64,000 bases of DNA. Source: Planctomycetaceae bacterium (GTDB lineage: Bacteria; Planctomycetota; Planctomycetia; Planctomycetales; Planctomycetaceae). The stretch lies in NCBI GenBank assembly GCA_014762625.1, contig JABURQ010000174.1, positions 1-64,000 of the forward strand, written 5' to 3'. Position 1 is the stretch's first letter, and every line of letters starts with the position of its first letter. Below are positions 55,693-64,000 of the stretch, piece by piece. The notes under the pieces were generated by a model that saw nothing but the letters and a program-made list of their open reading frames with translations, was not told where the DNA came from and ran no database searches. The position numbers and the translations under genes are program-made.

Positions 55693-57126
55693 ATGAGTCT
55701 CAAAATTCTGCGAATGATGATCATTGTCCTTTGGCTGTCATCCGGCGCGAGTGGAGCCTCAGAGAAACTCAATGTGTTGTTGATCACTGCCGACGACCTG
55801 GGAGTCCAACTTTCCTGCTATGGTGACCCGATTGCCCGGACGCCCCACATCGATGAACTCGCCCGGAACTCGGTCCGGTTTCAAACGGCATACGTGAGTC
55901 AGGCCTCCTGCAGTCCCTCGCGATCCACGATGTTCACAGGCTTGTACCCGCACGGTAACGGTCATTATGGACTGGCGAATGCCAACGTCGGCTTTCAGGT
56001 TCACGAAGAATTGTACGATGACTTGTTGCCCAATGTGCTTCAGCGGGCCGGCTATCGCACGGGCATCATCGGAAAATTGCACGTCAATCCGGAAAAGGAG
56101 TTCCAGTTCGATATGCGGCAAGGAAAAGGATTCGGAAGTCGGCAAGTGAAACAACAAGTGCAATATGCCCGAGAGTTTGTGAACCAACCGAGCGATCGCC
56201 CCTGGTTTCTGATGTTTAACATGTTTGATCCACACGTGGCCCGAAAACGTCTTCCAGATGGAGGGCGAGGACCACAATACTTCCCCGATCGAGTGGAAGG
56301 ATTGCCGGAATCTGTTCTGAAAGCGGACGACGTTCCTCCCTGGTCCTGGCAACAGATCGACTCACCAGCCCAGCGCACCAAGATCGCCGGCTATTATAAC
56401 TGCGTGCATCGCATCGACGCTGCGATCGGAATGCTGACTGACTTGCTGCACGAAACAAATCACTGGGCCGACACACTGATCATCTTTTTGGGAGATCACG
56501 GACCACCATTTGCGCGTGGAAAGACCAGCTGTTACGAAGCGGGACTGCGTGTCCCGTTTCTGGCTCGCTGGCCGGGGGTTTCAGAATCCCATGTTTCGAA
56601 CCGGCTCGTGGGAAGTGTCGACATCTACCCGACAATTCTCGATGCGGCGAATATCGAGATACCGGACCAATTGCATGGGCGCTCGCTCCGGCCCGTTCTG
56701 GTGCCCTCAGATTCTGTTGATTGGCGCAAGGCTTTGGTGGCGGAATTCCACTATCACGGTGCTGCACCTTTTTTCCCGCGACGCGCCATCACTGATGGGC
56801 GATTCAAGCTGATACATAACCTTCGGGCGGGGGAGTTGTTGGCTTCACCGTCCGTTGACGGTGACCGGGCTAATATTCTGGCGCAGCAACTGAGTGCCGA
56901 CCATCCGGCCCGGTTAGCCATGGAGCGCCTGCAGGATCCGCCGGAATGGGAGTTGTACGATCTCAAAAACGACCCGATCGAGTTTGACAATCTGTCGAAC
57001 GATCCTGCAATGGCCGGAGAGGCACATCGACTGAAGCAGGCGCTACGCGATTGGCAACAGCGGACGGAAGATCCCTTTACGGATGCCGAGTTTCGTGAAA
57101 AGATCGAAACGAAGTATCAAAAATAG
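55693..57126 (+). CDS. Exported formylglycine-dependent sulfatase
   Basis: A 477-residue sulfatase. After a signal peptide (MIIVLWLSSGASGA) comes the metal site NVLLITADDLG (Asp34, Asp35). The active-site motif CSPSR (Cys73-Arg77) in SQASCSPSRSTMFTG marks conversion of Cys to formylglycine. Also present are GYRTGIIGKLH, FLGDHGPPFARGK (the Asp-His metal pair) and the ending YDLKNDPIEFDNLSND. It removes sulfate esters from polysaccharides or glycans, a hallmark of marine Planctomycetes. The ATG at 55693 has AGGAG 8 bases upstream. It starts the run sulfatase-DUF1592-DUF1552-porin. Confidence 0.95.
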   Translation: MSLKILRMMIIVLWLSSGASGASEKLNVLLITADDLGVQLSCYGDPIARTPHIDELARNSVRFQTAYVSQASCSPSRSTMFTGLYPHGNGHYGLANANVGFQVHEELYDDLLPNVLQRAGYRTGIIGKLHVNPEKEFQFDMRQGKGFGSRQVKQQVQYAREFVNQPSDRPWFLMFNMFDPHVARKRLPDGGRGPQYFPDRVEGLPESVLKADDVPPWSWQQIDSPAQRTKIAGYYNCVHRIDAAIGMLTDLLHETNHWADTLIIFLGDHGPPFARGKTSCYEAGLRVPFLARWPGVSESHVSNRLVGSVDIYPTILDAANIEIPDQLHGRSLRPVLVPSDSVDWRKALVAEFHYHGAAPFFPRRAITDGRFKLIHNLRAGELLASPSVDGDRANILAQQLSADHPARLAMERLQDPPEWELYDLKNDPIEFDNLSNDPAMAGEAHRLKQALRDWQQRTEDPFTDAEFREKIETKYQK

Positions 57127-57240
57127 TACAATGATGGCTAATCGTTCAATTGCTTCCCATTTTCCAGAAATGCGACTGGCAGATGGTTCTTCACACAATC
57201 GTTGACTTCGTGAGGGAATGTTGGAGAACTAGGAAGTCGT

Positions 57241-59187
57241 GTGAGTTTTTTAATGATTGATTCAAAAAATATTCATTCCGTTGTCGTCATGCTCGTGATG
57301 GTTGTGGCGGTCTGCTTTTCAAGCCGCGGCACTTGCACGGCTCAGTCGCCCGAACGCGCGACTCTGTCTGATCGTAAAGCAGACGCCGAGAAGTTCTTTC
57401 GAGAGCGCGTGACACCGTTTATCAAAACCTATTGTATGGAGTGCCATCAAAACAGACGACCCACAGAGGCTGGCCTCAGTTTCACTCCAGCCCTGCAGAC
57501 TCCAGGGCATGCTGCCTTCAGCGAGAAGTGGGAGAAAGCGGCCGCTCGAGTGGAGGCGCACGATATGCCGCCGGACGGGTTGGACCAACCGACGGACGAA
57601 GAACGTCAGATGTTTATCGAGTGGTTGGAGAAGGTCAAGTATCTCAGCCCCAGAGATCCGGGGCCGTTTGTCATTCGTCGGTTAACCAAAACGGAATACG
57701 GAAACACCTTGCGCGATCTGTTTGGTATCGACCCGAAGATTGCTGAGACGTTACCGGACGAAGTGAGCGGCGAAGGATATCTCAATTCTCTCTCGCCCCT
57801 GCAACTCGAACAGTATCTTGCGATTACCGAAGAGGTGCTCAATCAGGTCCTGGCCTCTGATAATTCCCCGCCCACAAAACTGCAACAGCGACTGTTTGGT
57901 GAGCCACTCCCCGAGGCCGAGACTCGGCAGGCGGCCCGGAAAGTTGCCCAATCACTGACGAAAAAAGTTTACCGACGACCGGCCTCCGCTGACGAGCTGA
58001 AGGTCTTGATGGACGTGTTCGATCTGGGACAACAAAATGATCTCTCCGATCGCGCGTCTCTGCGTTTGATGCTCAAGGCGATGCTGGTGTCTCCACAGTT
58101 TCTGTTCATCACGCCGGCTGAGAAGTTCGACGATCAGGACGATTCTGAGAATAAGATTGTTCCTCTAGATGATTACCAACTCGCATCCCGGTTATCGTAC
58201 CTGTTGTGGGAAACCATGCCGGACGATGAGCTGATGGCGCTGGCTGACGCAGGAACGCTGCACGAGGTGGAGGTTCTGAAAGCTCAGGTGAAACGTATGC
58301 TGGAAGATGCTCGTTCCCGCGCTCTGTTTGATGGCTTCGGCACGCAGTGGCTCGGGCTTAGAGATCTCCACGAGAGGACATTCGATCCGGAAAAGTACCC
58401 TCAAATGACCGACGAGATGCGATCGGCGATGTACGACGAAGCCCGTCTCTTTTTTGAAAGTGTCATGCGCGAGAACCGCAGCATCGCCAGTTTTCTCGAC
58501 AGTCACTACACATTTCTCAATGAAGACCTGGCGACAATCTACGGGCTCGAGGAAACCGTTCGAGGCTCGCACATGCGAAAGGTCAAATTGTCCGATCGCA
58601 ATCGAGGTGGGCTGTTGGGGATGCCGGGAGTTCTGGCGGCCACCTCGTTTCCCAATCGCACCAGCCCCGTCAATCGCGGAGTCTGGGTACTGGAGCAGGT
58701 GCTCGGTGACCGCGTTCCCGCCGCCCCGCCCAATGTACCAGCACTGGAGAAACAGGAAGAACAGTCGATCGCCAACTTGACTCTCCGCGAACGGACCGAA
58801 CTGCACCGTTCCGATCCGGTTTGTGCCAACTGCCATCGATTGCTCGACCCGATCGGATTTGGTCTGGAAAACTTCGATGCCATCGGGCGTTGGCGTGATC
58901 GGGACGAGAACGGGAAATCGATCGACGCCTCCGGCGAGCTTCCCGATGGGAGTCGTTTTTCGAATCCCCGGGAATTGAAGGAAATGATTGCCGGGCGTCT
59001 CGATGATTTTTCCCGCAATCTGATGGAGAAACTGTTAGCCTATGCCTTATGTCGCAAGTTGGAAGGCTACGATGAGATTGTCGTCGATGAGTTGATGCAG
59101 AAACTCGCTCAGGATGACTATCGCATGCAAACTCTGGTCACACTGGTCGTTACCAGCTATCCCTTCACCCATCGACGAACTGAATAA
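57241..59187 (+). CDS. DUF1592-type planctomycete cytochrome protein (PSCyt-like)
   Basis: A 648-residue exported protein with the domain series seen in Planctomycetes: a heme c site at the N-terminus ([15 protein letters not shown]), then DUF1587 ([22 protein letters not shown]), DUF1595 ([20 protein letters not shown]), DUF1592 ([27 protein letters not shown]), DUF1588 ([35 protein letters not shown]) and DUF1585 at the end, with a second heme-like site [19 protein letters not shown]. The start is GTG at 57241 with AGGAAG upstream; ATG at 57253 is possible. It is paired with a DUF1552 protein as usual. The role is unproven; electron transfer linked to substrate degradation is one proposal. 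Confidence 0.93.
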   Translation: MSFLMIDSKNIHSVVVMLVMVVAVCFSSRGTCTAQSPERATLSDRKADAEKFFRERVTPFIKTYCMECHQNRRPTEAGLSFTPALQTPGHAAFSEKWEKAAARVEAHDMPPDGLDQPTDEERQMFIEWLEKVKYLSPRDPGPFVIRRLTKTEYGNTLRDLFGIDPKIAETLPDEVSGEGYLNSLSPLQLEQYLAITEEVLNQVLASDNSPPTKLQQRLFGEPLPEAETRQAARKVAQSLTKKVYRRPASADELKVLMDVFDLGQQNDLSDRASLRLMLKAMLVSPQFLFITPAEKFDDQDDSENKIVPLDDYQLASRLSYLLWETMPDDELMALADAGTLHEVEVLKAQVKRMLEDARSRALFDGFGTQWLGLRDLHERTFDPEKYPQMTDEMRSAMYDEARLFFESVMRENRSIASFLDSHYTFLNEDLATIYGLEETVRGSHMRKVKLSDRNRGGLLGMPGVLAATSFPNRTSPVNRGVWVLEQVLGDRVPAAPPNVPALEKQEEQSIANLTLRERTELHRSDPVCANCHRLLDPIGFGLENFDAIGRWRDRDENGKSIDASGELPDGSRFSNPRELKEMIAGRLDDFSRNLMEKLLAYALCRKLEGYDEIVVDELMQKLAQDDYRMQTLVTLVVTSYPFTHRRTE

Positions 59188-59230
59188 CATTTGAAGAGCC
59201 AACACGGAGCATAGACGTACGGGAGCTTCC

Positions 59231-60619
59231 ATGAATCAAAACACAATCATTGATCGTCGCGCTTGTCTGAAAGGAGTGGGCGCTTCACTTGCGTTGCCTT
59301 TGCTGGAGACCATGGGCTGGGCTGAAGCGAAAGAGAACAGCCTTCTCAAACCGCCGGTCCGTATGGGATTCATGTACATGCCCCACGGCGTGATCATGGA
59401 TGAATTCTGGCCTCAGAATGCCGAGAGCTTCCTGACATCGCCACCGCCCGCGCTCGATTCGCTGCGACCGATCCTCGATCAGTGCCTGTTGATGAAGGGG
59501 ATTGCGGGAGTTCCCAACGGTCCCTACAGAGGTGCGCCTCATGCACTCGAGCTCTCGACGTGGCTCACAGCAGCGTTGCCTGATCCCGACAAACGGGACG
59601 AAATCAGCATTTCGATTTCCGCCGACCAGATTGCGGCCAACGTCCTGGGTGCCTTCACGACGTTGCCCTCGTTGGAGCTTGCCACCATGCCGCAAACGTG
59701 GAAGGAGAATCAGGCAGGGCTCAACGAGGCTTATTATTCGCACTGCAGCTTCCGATCGCCCACCCAGGCGGTCCCGGCCGAGATCAATCCGCGAAATGTG
59801 TTAAATCGCTTGTTCAACAAGGATGAAAAAGGCACCGGGCAGAAACCGAAAGGGATGAACCCGCTAGATCGGAGCATGTTGGACCTGGTCCTCGGCGGCG
59901 CACGCGATCTACGACGAACCCTCTCGCCGACCGATCAGCGAAAATTGGACGAGTATCTCGACAGTGTGCGTTCGGTGGAACGGCGGATTGCCGCCATCGA
60001 ACTTCGACAAAAAGAGGCCGCTTTGGAAAAGGCGGGTGTTCGGTCCAGCCGGCGCCACGATTCGGACTCCCCACCAATTGAGATCAAAATTCCCGAGGGA
60101 GACAAACGTAGCGAGTACATGCAGGTGATGTGCGATCTCAACATCCTGGCCTTTCAGACCGATACCACTCGCGTCTGCACCTACATCGGATCGACCCCGA
60201 ACGGCGTGTCGTATCCCGAATTGGGCTTCACGGACAAACACCATTCGACGACCCACCACAATAACCAACCGGAGAAGGTCAAAAAGGTCGCCGCGATCAC
60301 CAAATTCAATATCGATCAGTTTGCCTACATGGTCAATAAAATGGCGAACCTGCGCGAGGGTGATGGCACGCTCCTGGATAACTGCATCATGATTTGGGGG
60401 TCGGGGCTCGAAGACGGCAACAAGCACCGCCGGGAGAACCTGCCGTTCATCATCGCGGGCAAGGGGGGCGGTTCGGTCAACACGGGGCGTTTTTTACCGA
60501 ATGTGAAGGGGAACCAAGGCGATCTGCTGACGTCCTTGCTGAAGTGCGCCGGTGTCCCCACGGATCGTCCGGTCGGCATCGCTACCAAGGAAATCAAAGA
60601 GATCTACGCCGATACGTAA
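59231..60619 (+). CDS. DUF1552 family exported protein
   Basis: A 462-residue DUF1552 protein, the constant partner of DUF1592-type proteins in this phylum. The N-terminus ([25 protein letters not shown]) is a Tat-like signal. Conserved parts are [57 protein letters not shown] and near the end [34 protein letters not shown]. The fold is like that of alkaline phosphatase or sulfatase relatives, and no enzymatic activity is proven. GGGAG stands upstream of the ATG. It follows the DUF1592 gene by 43 bases, so they are one operon. Confidence 0.94.
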   Translation: MNQNTIIDRRACLKGVGASLALPLLETMGWAEAKENSLLKPPVRMGFMYMPHGVIMDEFWPQNAESFLTSPPPALDSLRPILDQCLLMKGIAGVPNGPYRGAPHALELSTWLTAALPDPDKRDEISISISADQIAANVLGAFTTLPSLELATMPQTWKENQAGLNEAYYSHCSFRSPTQAVPAEINPRNVLNRLFNKDEKGTGQKPKGMNPLDRSMLDLVLGGARDLRRTLSPTDQRKLDEYLDSVRSVERRIAAIELRQKEAALEKAGVRSSRRHDSDSPPIEIKIPEGDKRSEYMQVMCDLNILAFQTDTTRVCTYIGSTPNGVSYPELGFTDKHHSTTHHNNQPEKVKKVAAITKFNIDQFAYMVNKMANLREGDGTLLDNCIMIWGSGLEDGNKHRRENLPFIIAGKGGGSVNTGRFLPNVKGNQGDLLTSLLKCAGVPTDRPVGIATKEIKEIYADT

Positions 60620-61047
60620 TCGCATCGGTCGGTCTGTTGCATCTCCTCGATGTGATCGATCGTGATTATGTGTTCGTAGGTCATGCCGAAAAGTAGCTTC
60701 GGAAGAAGAAGGTGGGCGAGCTCCATTTGTCCACGAATTCCCGGTCACGCTCTGCACGCCAAAGTGAGTCCTCTTACAAGCCTATGGATTCATACAACCG
60801 CTTTGACCAGAGCGTGAGCTTCTTCCCATCGGACTCCACTCCCCGCGAAAGAAATTAACCCTTCAACGAATGGGGCCACTTTCGCTGCAGGTTATTGCTG
60901 TGTGTCTAAGAGTAAATGTGCACTGTCTTTGTCTTGGCCTGAGAGGCATCCCCCTCCACATAATCGTCATAATCGTTAAATATTCCCAGTTGGGGAGACG
61001 ATGAAAGTCGTAGCAAGTCTTGTACTGATGAGTAGTGCTGGTGGGGA
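60620..61047. other. Intergenic region between the DUF1552 and porin genes
   Basis: No gene or strong structure is seen. It probably holds the promoter of the porin gene. The porin ATG has GGGGA immediately before it, too close for a good ribosome site, and TAG closes the frame four codons upstream. Confidence 0.5.
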
Positions 61048-62490
61048 ATGGTTCGGTTTCTGGTTCAATTCGGACTTTGCAGTGCGCTCTGGTGCGTTTT
61101 CCTCCTGGGGAATCTTTGCGCTCAACAGATTGCTCCCCAGACCTCAAGCCCGGCAGAATCGCCGACGCTACAGCAAATTCAGTGGCGTCTCCAGGCGCAG
61201 CAACGCGAGATCACGCAGTTACGCGAAGAACTACATAGGTCGATTGCAGCACCTCCCTTACCGACCCCCAACAATCAACAGGAAGTGCAAGGTCGCGCGA
61301 CGCTGAATGGTTCGCTGCGTAGTTCCCCCTCGCCTCTCGAGAACCCCATCATCGCTCAACTTTCAGAAGATCAATTTACCCAGGTCGGATCAAGCCAGAG
61401 CACGGGACTCAACCTGAATACCTACACTTCGTTGTTCGATGAGGGGATTGTGATCGAATCGGACGATGTGGCGCTGAAGATCGGCGGTTACGTCAAAGTC
61501 GATTTCATCAAAGATTTCAATCCCATCGCGGATGAGTTCGCTTTCAACACACGAACCATCGAGGTCAATGCCCGGGATCGCGAGAACAGCAATGTCCATG
61601 CGCGGCAGTCTCGACTGAACTTTGACACTCGCTGGAATACCGAGGCGGGGCCCGTTCGCGCCTTCATCGAGGCGGACTTTTTCGGAGCCGGGAATGCCTT
61701 TCGTTTGCGCCATGCGTATGGTGAAGTGCAAAGTTTGATCGTCGGACAAACCTGGTCCACGTTCGCCAACGTGCGAGCGTTGCCACCCACTTTGGATAAC
61801 GAGGGTTCGGCCTCGGTCATCAGTCGTCGTCAGGGGCAGATTCGCTGGACGGAAGAACTCTTGGTGCAGGAATTAACCTTCAGCCTGGCCATTGAAGATC
61901 CCCAACTCGCTCTGACGGAGAGTTTTGCCGCGCTTGATGTCAGGGGACTCAATGAATCCCCCGATCTGGTGACCAGATTTAAATATTCCGATGATGACAC
62001 CAGTTTCATGCTGGCGGCTGTTGTCCGACAACTAGGGGCCATCACTCCCTCAGGTTCCAAAATCGAGCAAGCGGCCTGGGGAACGAACTTTTCGATGTCA
62101 CACCGAGTCACCTCAAAGGATGAAGGGTACATGCAAATTGTGGTCGGTGAGGGAATCGGTTCTTACAAAGGAATTGCCGATGTCGTGACCGACGGAATTT
62201 CGCGTGCCGGACTGCTGCCCGCCCTCGGTTGGATGGTCGGTTGGAATCATCGCTGGACTGAACAATTACAATCGAATTTGACCTACTCGGAAAACGTGCT
62301 GGACAATCCCGGCTATCAACCTGGCGATGAGTTGCATCGCAATACCTATTTCGCCACGAATGTCATTTGGGCTCCCGCACAGAACTTCTTCACGGGAATC
62401 GAATACCTGTATGGAATTCGTGAGAATGTGAATGGAGACGACGCGGAAGCCCATCGTCTGCAAACCAGTTTCGGTTTTTATCTGCCGTAG
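61048..62490 (+). CDS. DcaP-like outer-membrane porin
   Basis: A 480-residue outer-membrane protein. A signal peptide (LVQFGLCSALWCVFLLGNLCA, cut before QQ) is followed by a short coiled coil (QIQWRLQAQQREITQLREELH) that probably forms the periplasmic trimer stalk. The porin barrel begins at about residue 145 (DDVALKIGGYVKVDFIKDFN) with strands such as HARQSRLNFDTRWNTEAGPVRAFIEADFFGAGNAFRLRHAYGE and LIVGQTWSTFANV, and ends FGFYLP with the aromatic last position expected for barrel insertion. DcaP porins take up dicarboxylates or anionic compounds; a role in uptake of desulfated products is only inferred from the neighbouring genes. Confidence 0.9.
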   Translation: MVRFLVQFGLCSALWCVFLLGNLCAQQIAPQTSSPAESPTLQQIQWRLQAQQREITQLREELHRSIAAPPLPTPNNQQEVQGRATLNGSLRSSPSPLENPIIAQLSEDQFTQVGSSQSTGLNLNTYTSLFDEGIVIESDDVALKIGGYVKVDFIKDFNPIADEFAFNTRTIEVNARDRENSNVHARQSRLNFDTRWNTEAGPVRAFIEADFFGAGNAFRLRHAYGEVQSLIVGQTWSTFANVRALPPTLDNEGSASVISRRQGQIRWTEELLVQELTFSLAIEDPQLALTESFAALDVRGLNESPDLVTRFKYSDDDTSFMLAAVVRQLGAITPSGSKIEQAAWGTNFSMSHRVTSKDEGYMQIVVGEGIGSYKGIADVVTDGISRAGLLPALGWMVGWNHRWTEQLQSNLTYSENVLDNPGYQPGDELHRNTYFATNVIWAPAQNFFTGIEYLYGIRENVNGDDAEAHRLQTSFGFYLP

Positions 62491-62528
62491 CAGTTCGTGG
62501 CACGTTGGACGTATCGTGATCGGGCTGA

Positions 62529-62798
62529 TCAAAATAGAATGCCAATCCCCACGTAAGAAAAGAAATTGGCCGACTGGTCATTTAAGCCCCATCCTACCCG
62601 CACACCGAGTTCGACGACTTCATAGACCTCAATGTGATAGCCGGGTGAAAGGTAGTGTTTGTCGGAATCTCCGGTGGGCGCTTCCGTAAAGATCCCAAAA
62701 TACTCCAGATGAATGTTTCCCGCGTCTCCGACCGGCATTTTCACCACGGTCGATGGCGTCCACTGCCAGGTCGATTCGCCGTCCCCGGTGAGTTGCGG
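62529..62798 (-). pseudogene. C-terminal remnant of an outer-membrane channel protein
   Basis: An open frame of about 90 codons on the minus strand, closed upstream by a stop and without a proper start. It reads TGDGESTWQWTPSTVVKMPVG, NIHLEYFGIFTEA, SPGYHIEVYEVVELGVRVGWG and ends FFSYVGIGILF. This is the typical end of barrel proteins of the phenol-degradation MetA/transporter type (PF13557-like). The preceding sequence in other frames does not restore the rest of the protein, so it is a decayed gene. Confidence 0.6.
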
Positions 62799-63442
62799 TC
62801 AGAGAACGTTCGCTGCGGGACGCCAGTTTGAATGTTGCGGAAGAGTGTGTTGGACGGAGGAAGGATTTCCCGACAGTGGCGGTGACGCTGATTTTCAGAA
62901 CCTGAGACGGAGAGACTTGGTCCGCACGATCGCACAGAAATGTCCGGTTGCGGCCACTCAATTCTCGCAGACGATGTTCCCCAACCCAACGACACAGTCG
63001 TCGCAGGCGATGACAAGCGCTGCAGGCCGGAACGCGGTCAACCCTTTGTCCACCTGGCGATTATGAATCCTGAACCCGGGAGCCTGTCAAGCAATTTGGG
63101 CATTCCTAAAAATCTGGTCGAAGACTGGAGGAGTGTCGGGGTTCGGTGATCATTACAGGAGGTGTTCGGAAAGCGGAGGCTCTCCCGGCTCGTTGAAGCT
63201 GGGGGAGAGACGCTGACCGACCAGGCTTACCAAACGGAAGATTGGTTACTTTTCTCTCACAAATGAGGTCAACTGGCTAAAAAACGACTCCTGTACTTGA
63301 TTTTGGTTCTTCCCCCCTGTCAGTATGGACGTATAGTGAATTGTATAGCTCGACGTGATTTGGTCCTCGATCACGTGGAGAAACGCTTCCTTTGCGAGCA
63401 GCATGGTTCGAATTGCCCCGACCTACCAAATAGTCGCTTCCG
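62799..63442. other. Intergenic region upstream of the FHA gene
   Basis: No intact gene. It may contain further decayed parts of the barrel gene near 62800-63060. A strong hairpin, CTCTCCC (63180-63186) with GGGGGAGAG (63201-63209), lies at its centre. The right end should hold the promoter of the FHA gene. Confidence 0.5.
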
Positions 63443-64000
63443 ATGACGGACTCCAATATCGATTCCTCAACCGACTCCTCTCTCAGCGGAATATTTAATC
63501 CCGCTGAAGACTATGATTCTGAGCACGTGTTTGGTCCCCCGGCCAAGAGTTGCTCGGCGGGAGTTGCTTTTGAGGTCCATGTCCTGAACGCTGAAGACGA
63601 CCTGATCGACACCTATCGCTTCACCGAGAGCTTCGTATTGATCGGACGTTCGCCCGATTGCGATCTCGTGTTGCCGCATCTGGATGTCAGTTATCGTCAT
63701 GCCTACATTCAGGAGATCTTCGGGCGTTTCGTCTGCGTCGATCTGGTGAGTCGAACGGGGACACACTGGCCGGAAGGGCCGCGCCCGTTTGGCTGGTTCG
63801 ATGAATCGCCCGTGAAAATCGGTCCTTACCGACTCCAGTTTTCGTGCTCTGAGGAGTCGGAAAATTACGACAGCCATTCGTCAATTTTCGCCGATCCCGA
63901 ATTTCACCCCCAGGCTTTCTTCCGGCGTCTGTCGGAGAAAAACAGTTTGCCCGATGTGAGTCTCGAATTTCTGGGACGACGAAATCAGCAAGCCTGGGCC
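63443..64000 (+). CDS. FHA-domain protein, 3' end outside the window
   Basis: The first 186 codons of a gene that runs off the right edge. The ATG at 63443 is the first start after an in-frame TAG. Residues 1-45 are Ser/Asp-rich. An FHA domain covers about residues 45-140: SFVLIGRSPDCDLVLPHLDVSYRHAYIQ, with the phosphothreonine-binding Arg-Ser and a His that follows, then FVCVDLVSRTGTHW. FHA domains read phosphothreonine made by Ser/Thr kinases, which are numerous in Planctomycetes. What follows the domain cannot be seen. No signal peptide, so it is cytoplasmic. Confidence 0.85.
   Translation, partial: MTDSNIDSSTDSSLSGIFNPAEDYDSEHVFGPPAKSCSAGVAFEVHVLNAEDDLIDTYRFTESFVLIGRSPDCDLVLPHLDVSYRHAYIQEIFGRFVCVDLVSRTGTHWPEGPRPFGWFDESPVKIGPYRLQFSCSEESENYDSHSSIFADPEFHPQAFFRRLSEKNSLPDVSLEFLGRRNQQAWA

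Noticed and set aside
62713-63066. 117-codon plus-strand frame
   Set aside because: It lies opposite the barrel remnant, is Cys/Arg/Ser-rich and has no family features.

Overview
The window comes from a member of the Planctomycetota, most likely the Planctomycetaceae/Gimesia-Rubinisphaera side of the phylum. This is inferred from gene content alone: a DUF1559 protein with a prepilin-type N-terminus, an adjacent DUF1592-type cytochrome and DUF1552 pair, a formylglycine sulfatase plus the remnant of another, MoxR/DUF58, flotillin/NfeD, and methanofuran-type C1 genes. Coding density is high, mixed on both strands, with many ATGA stop/start overlaps and usable Shine-Dalgarno sites. There is no phage, no complete insertion sequence and no CRISPR array.

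Layout. 1-3.7 kb: 3' part of a secretin gene, a lipoprotein and a BON-domain secreted protein. 3.65-10.4 kb: membrane-anchored MutS-like ATPase, MoxR/DUF58 pair, flotillin/NfeD pair. 10.5-13.8 kb: [2Fe-2S] ferredoxin with MfnD-like ATP-grasp and MfnF-like kinase-fold proteins, then trpF. 13.7-19 kb: a two-subunit M16 peptidase, a PQQ-type beta-propeller protein, an exported methyltransferase, and a DUF559 gene framed by inverted repeats. 19.1-23.4 kb: scpA, a small membrane protein, and a pair equivalent to the two halves of plant Tm-1. 23.4-31.3 kb: one operon of GntR repressor, ABC ATPase and two giant paralogous permeases. 31.4-39.7 kb: EamA transporter, thioredoxin-fold lipoprotein, RlmI-type methyltransferase, FAD lactone oxidase and an SLBB-like membrane protein.

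40-42.4 kb holds the most interesting system: a Tat-exported Cys-rich peptide with five CxGxxxC units, followed across an intrinsic terminator by a DUF692 (MNIO) enzyme and its DUF2063 partner. This is the architecture of bufferin-like, metal-binding, post-translationally modified peptides (RiPPs).

42.6-47.5 kb: a large membrane protein, a seven-heme cytochrome, a tiny lipoprotein and a DUF1559 protein. 48.4-50.4 kb: aldehyde dehydrogenase and tRNA-Asp(GTC) with its terminator. 51-55.3 kb: an MMPL/RND exporter coupled to a redoxin-cytochrome-copper oxygenase-EF-hand fusion. 55.5-62.5 kb: sulfatase remnant, intact sulfatase, DUF1592 and DUF1552 proteins and a DcaP-like porin. 62.5-64 kb: an outer-membrane channel remnant and the start of an FHA-domain gene. 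All functional calls are by reading the sequence; nothing was searched against a database.
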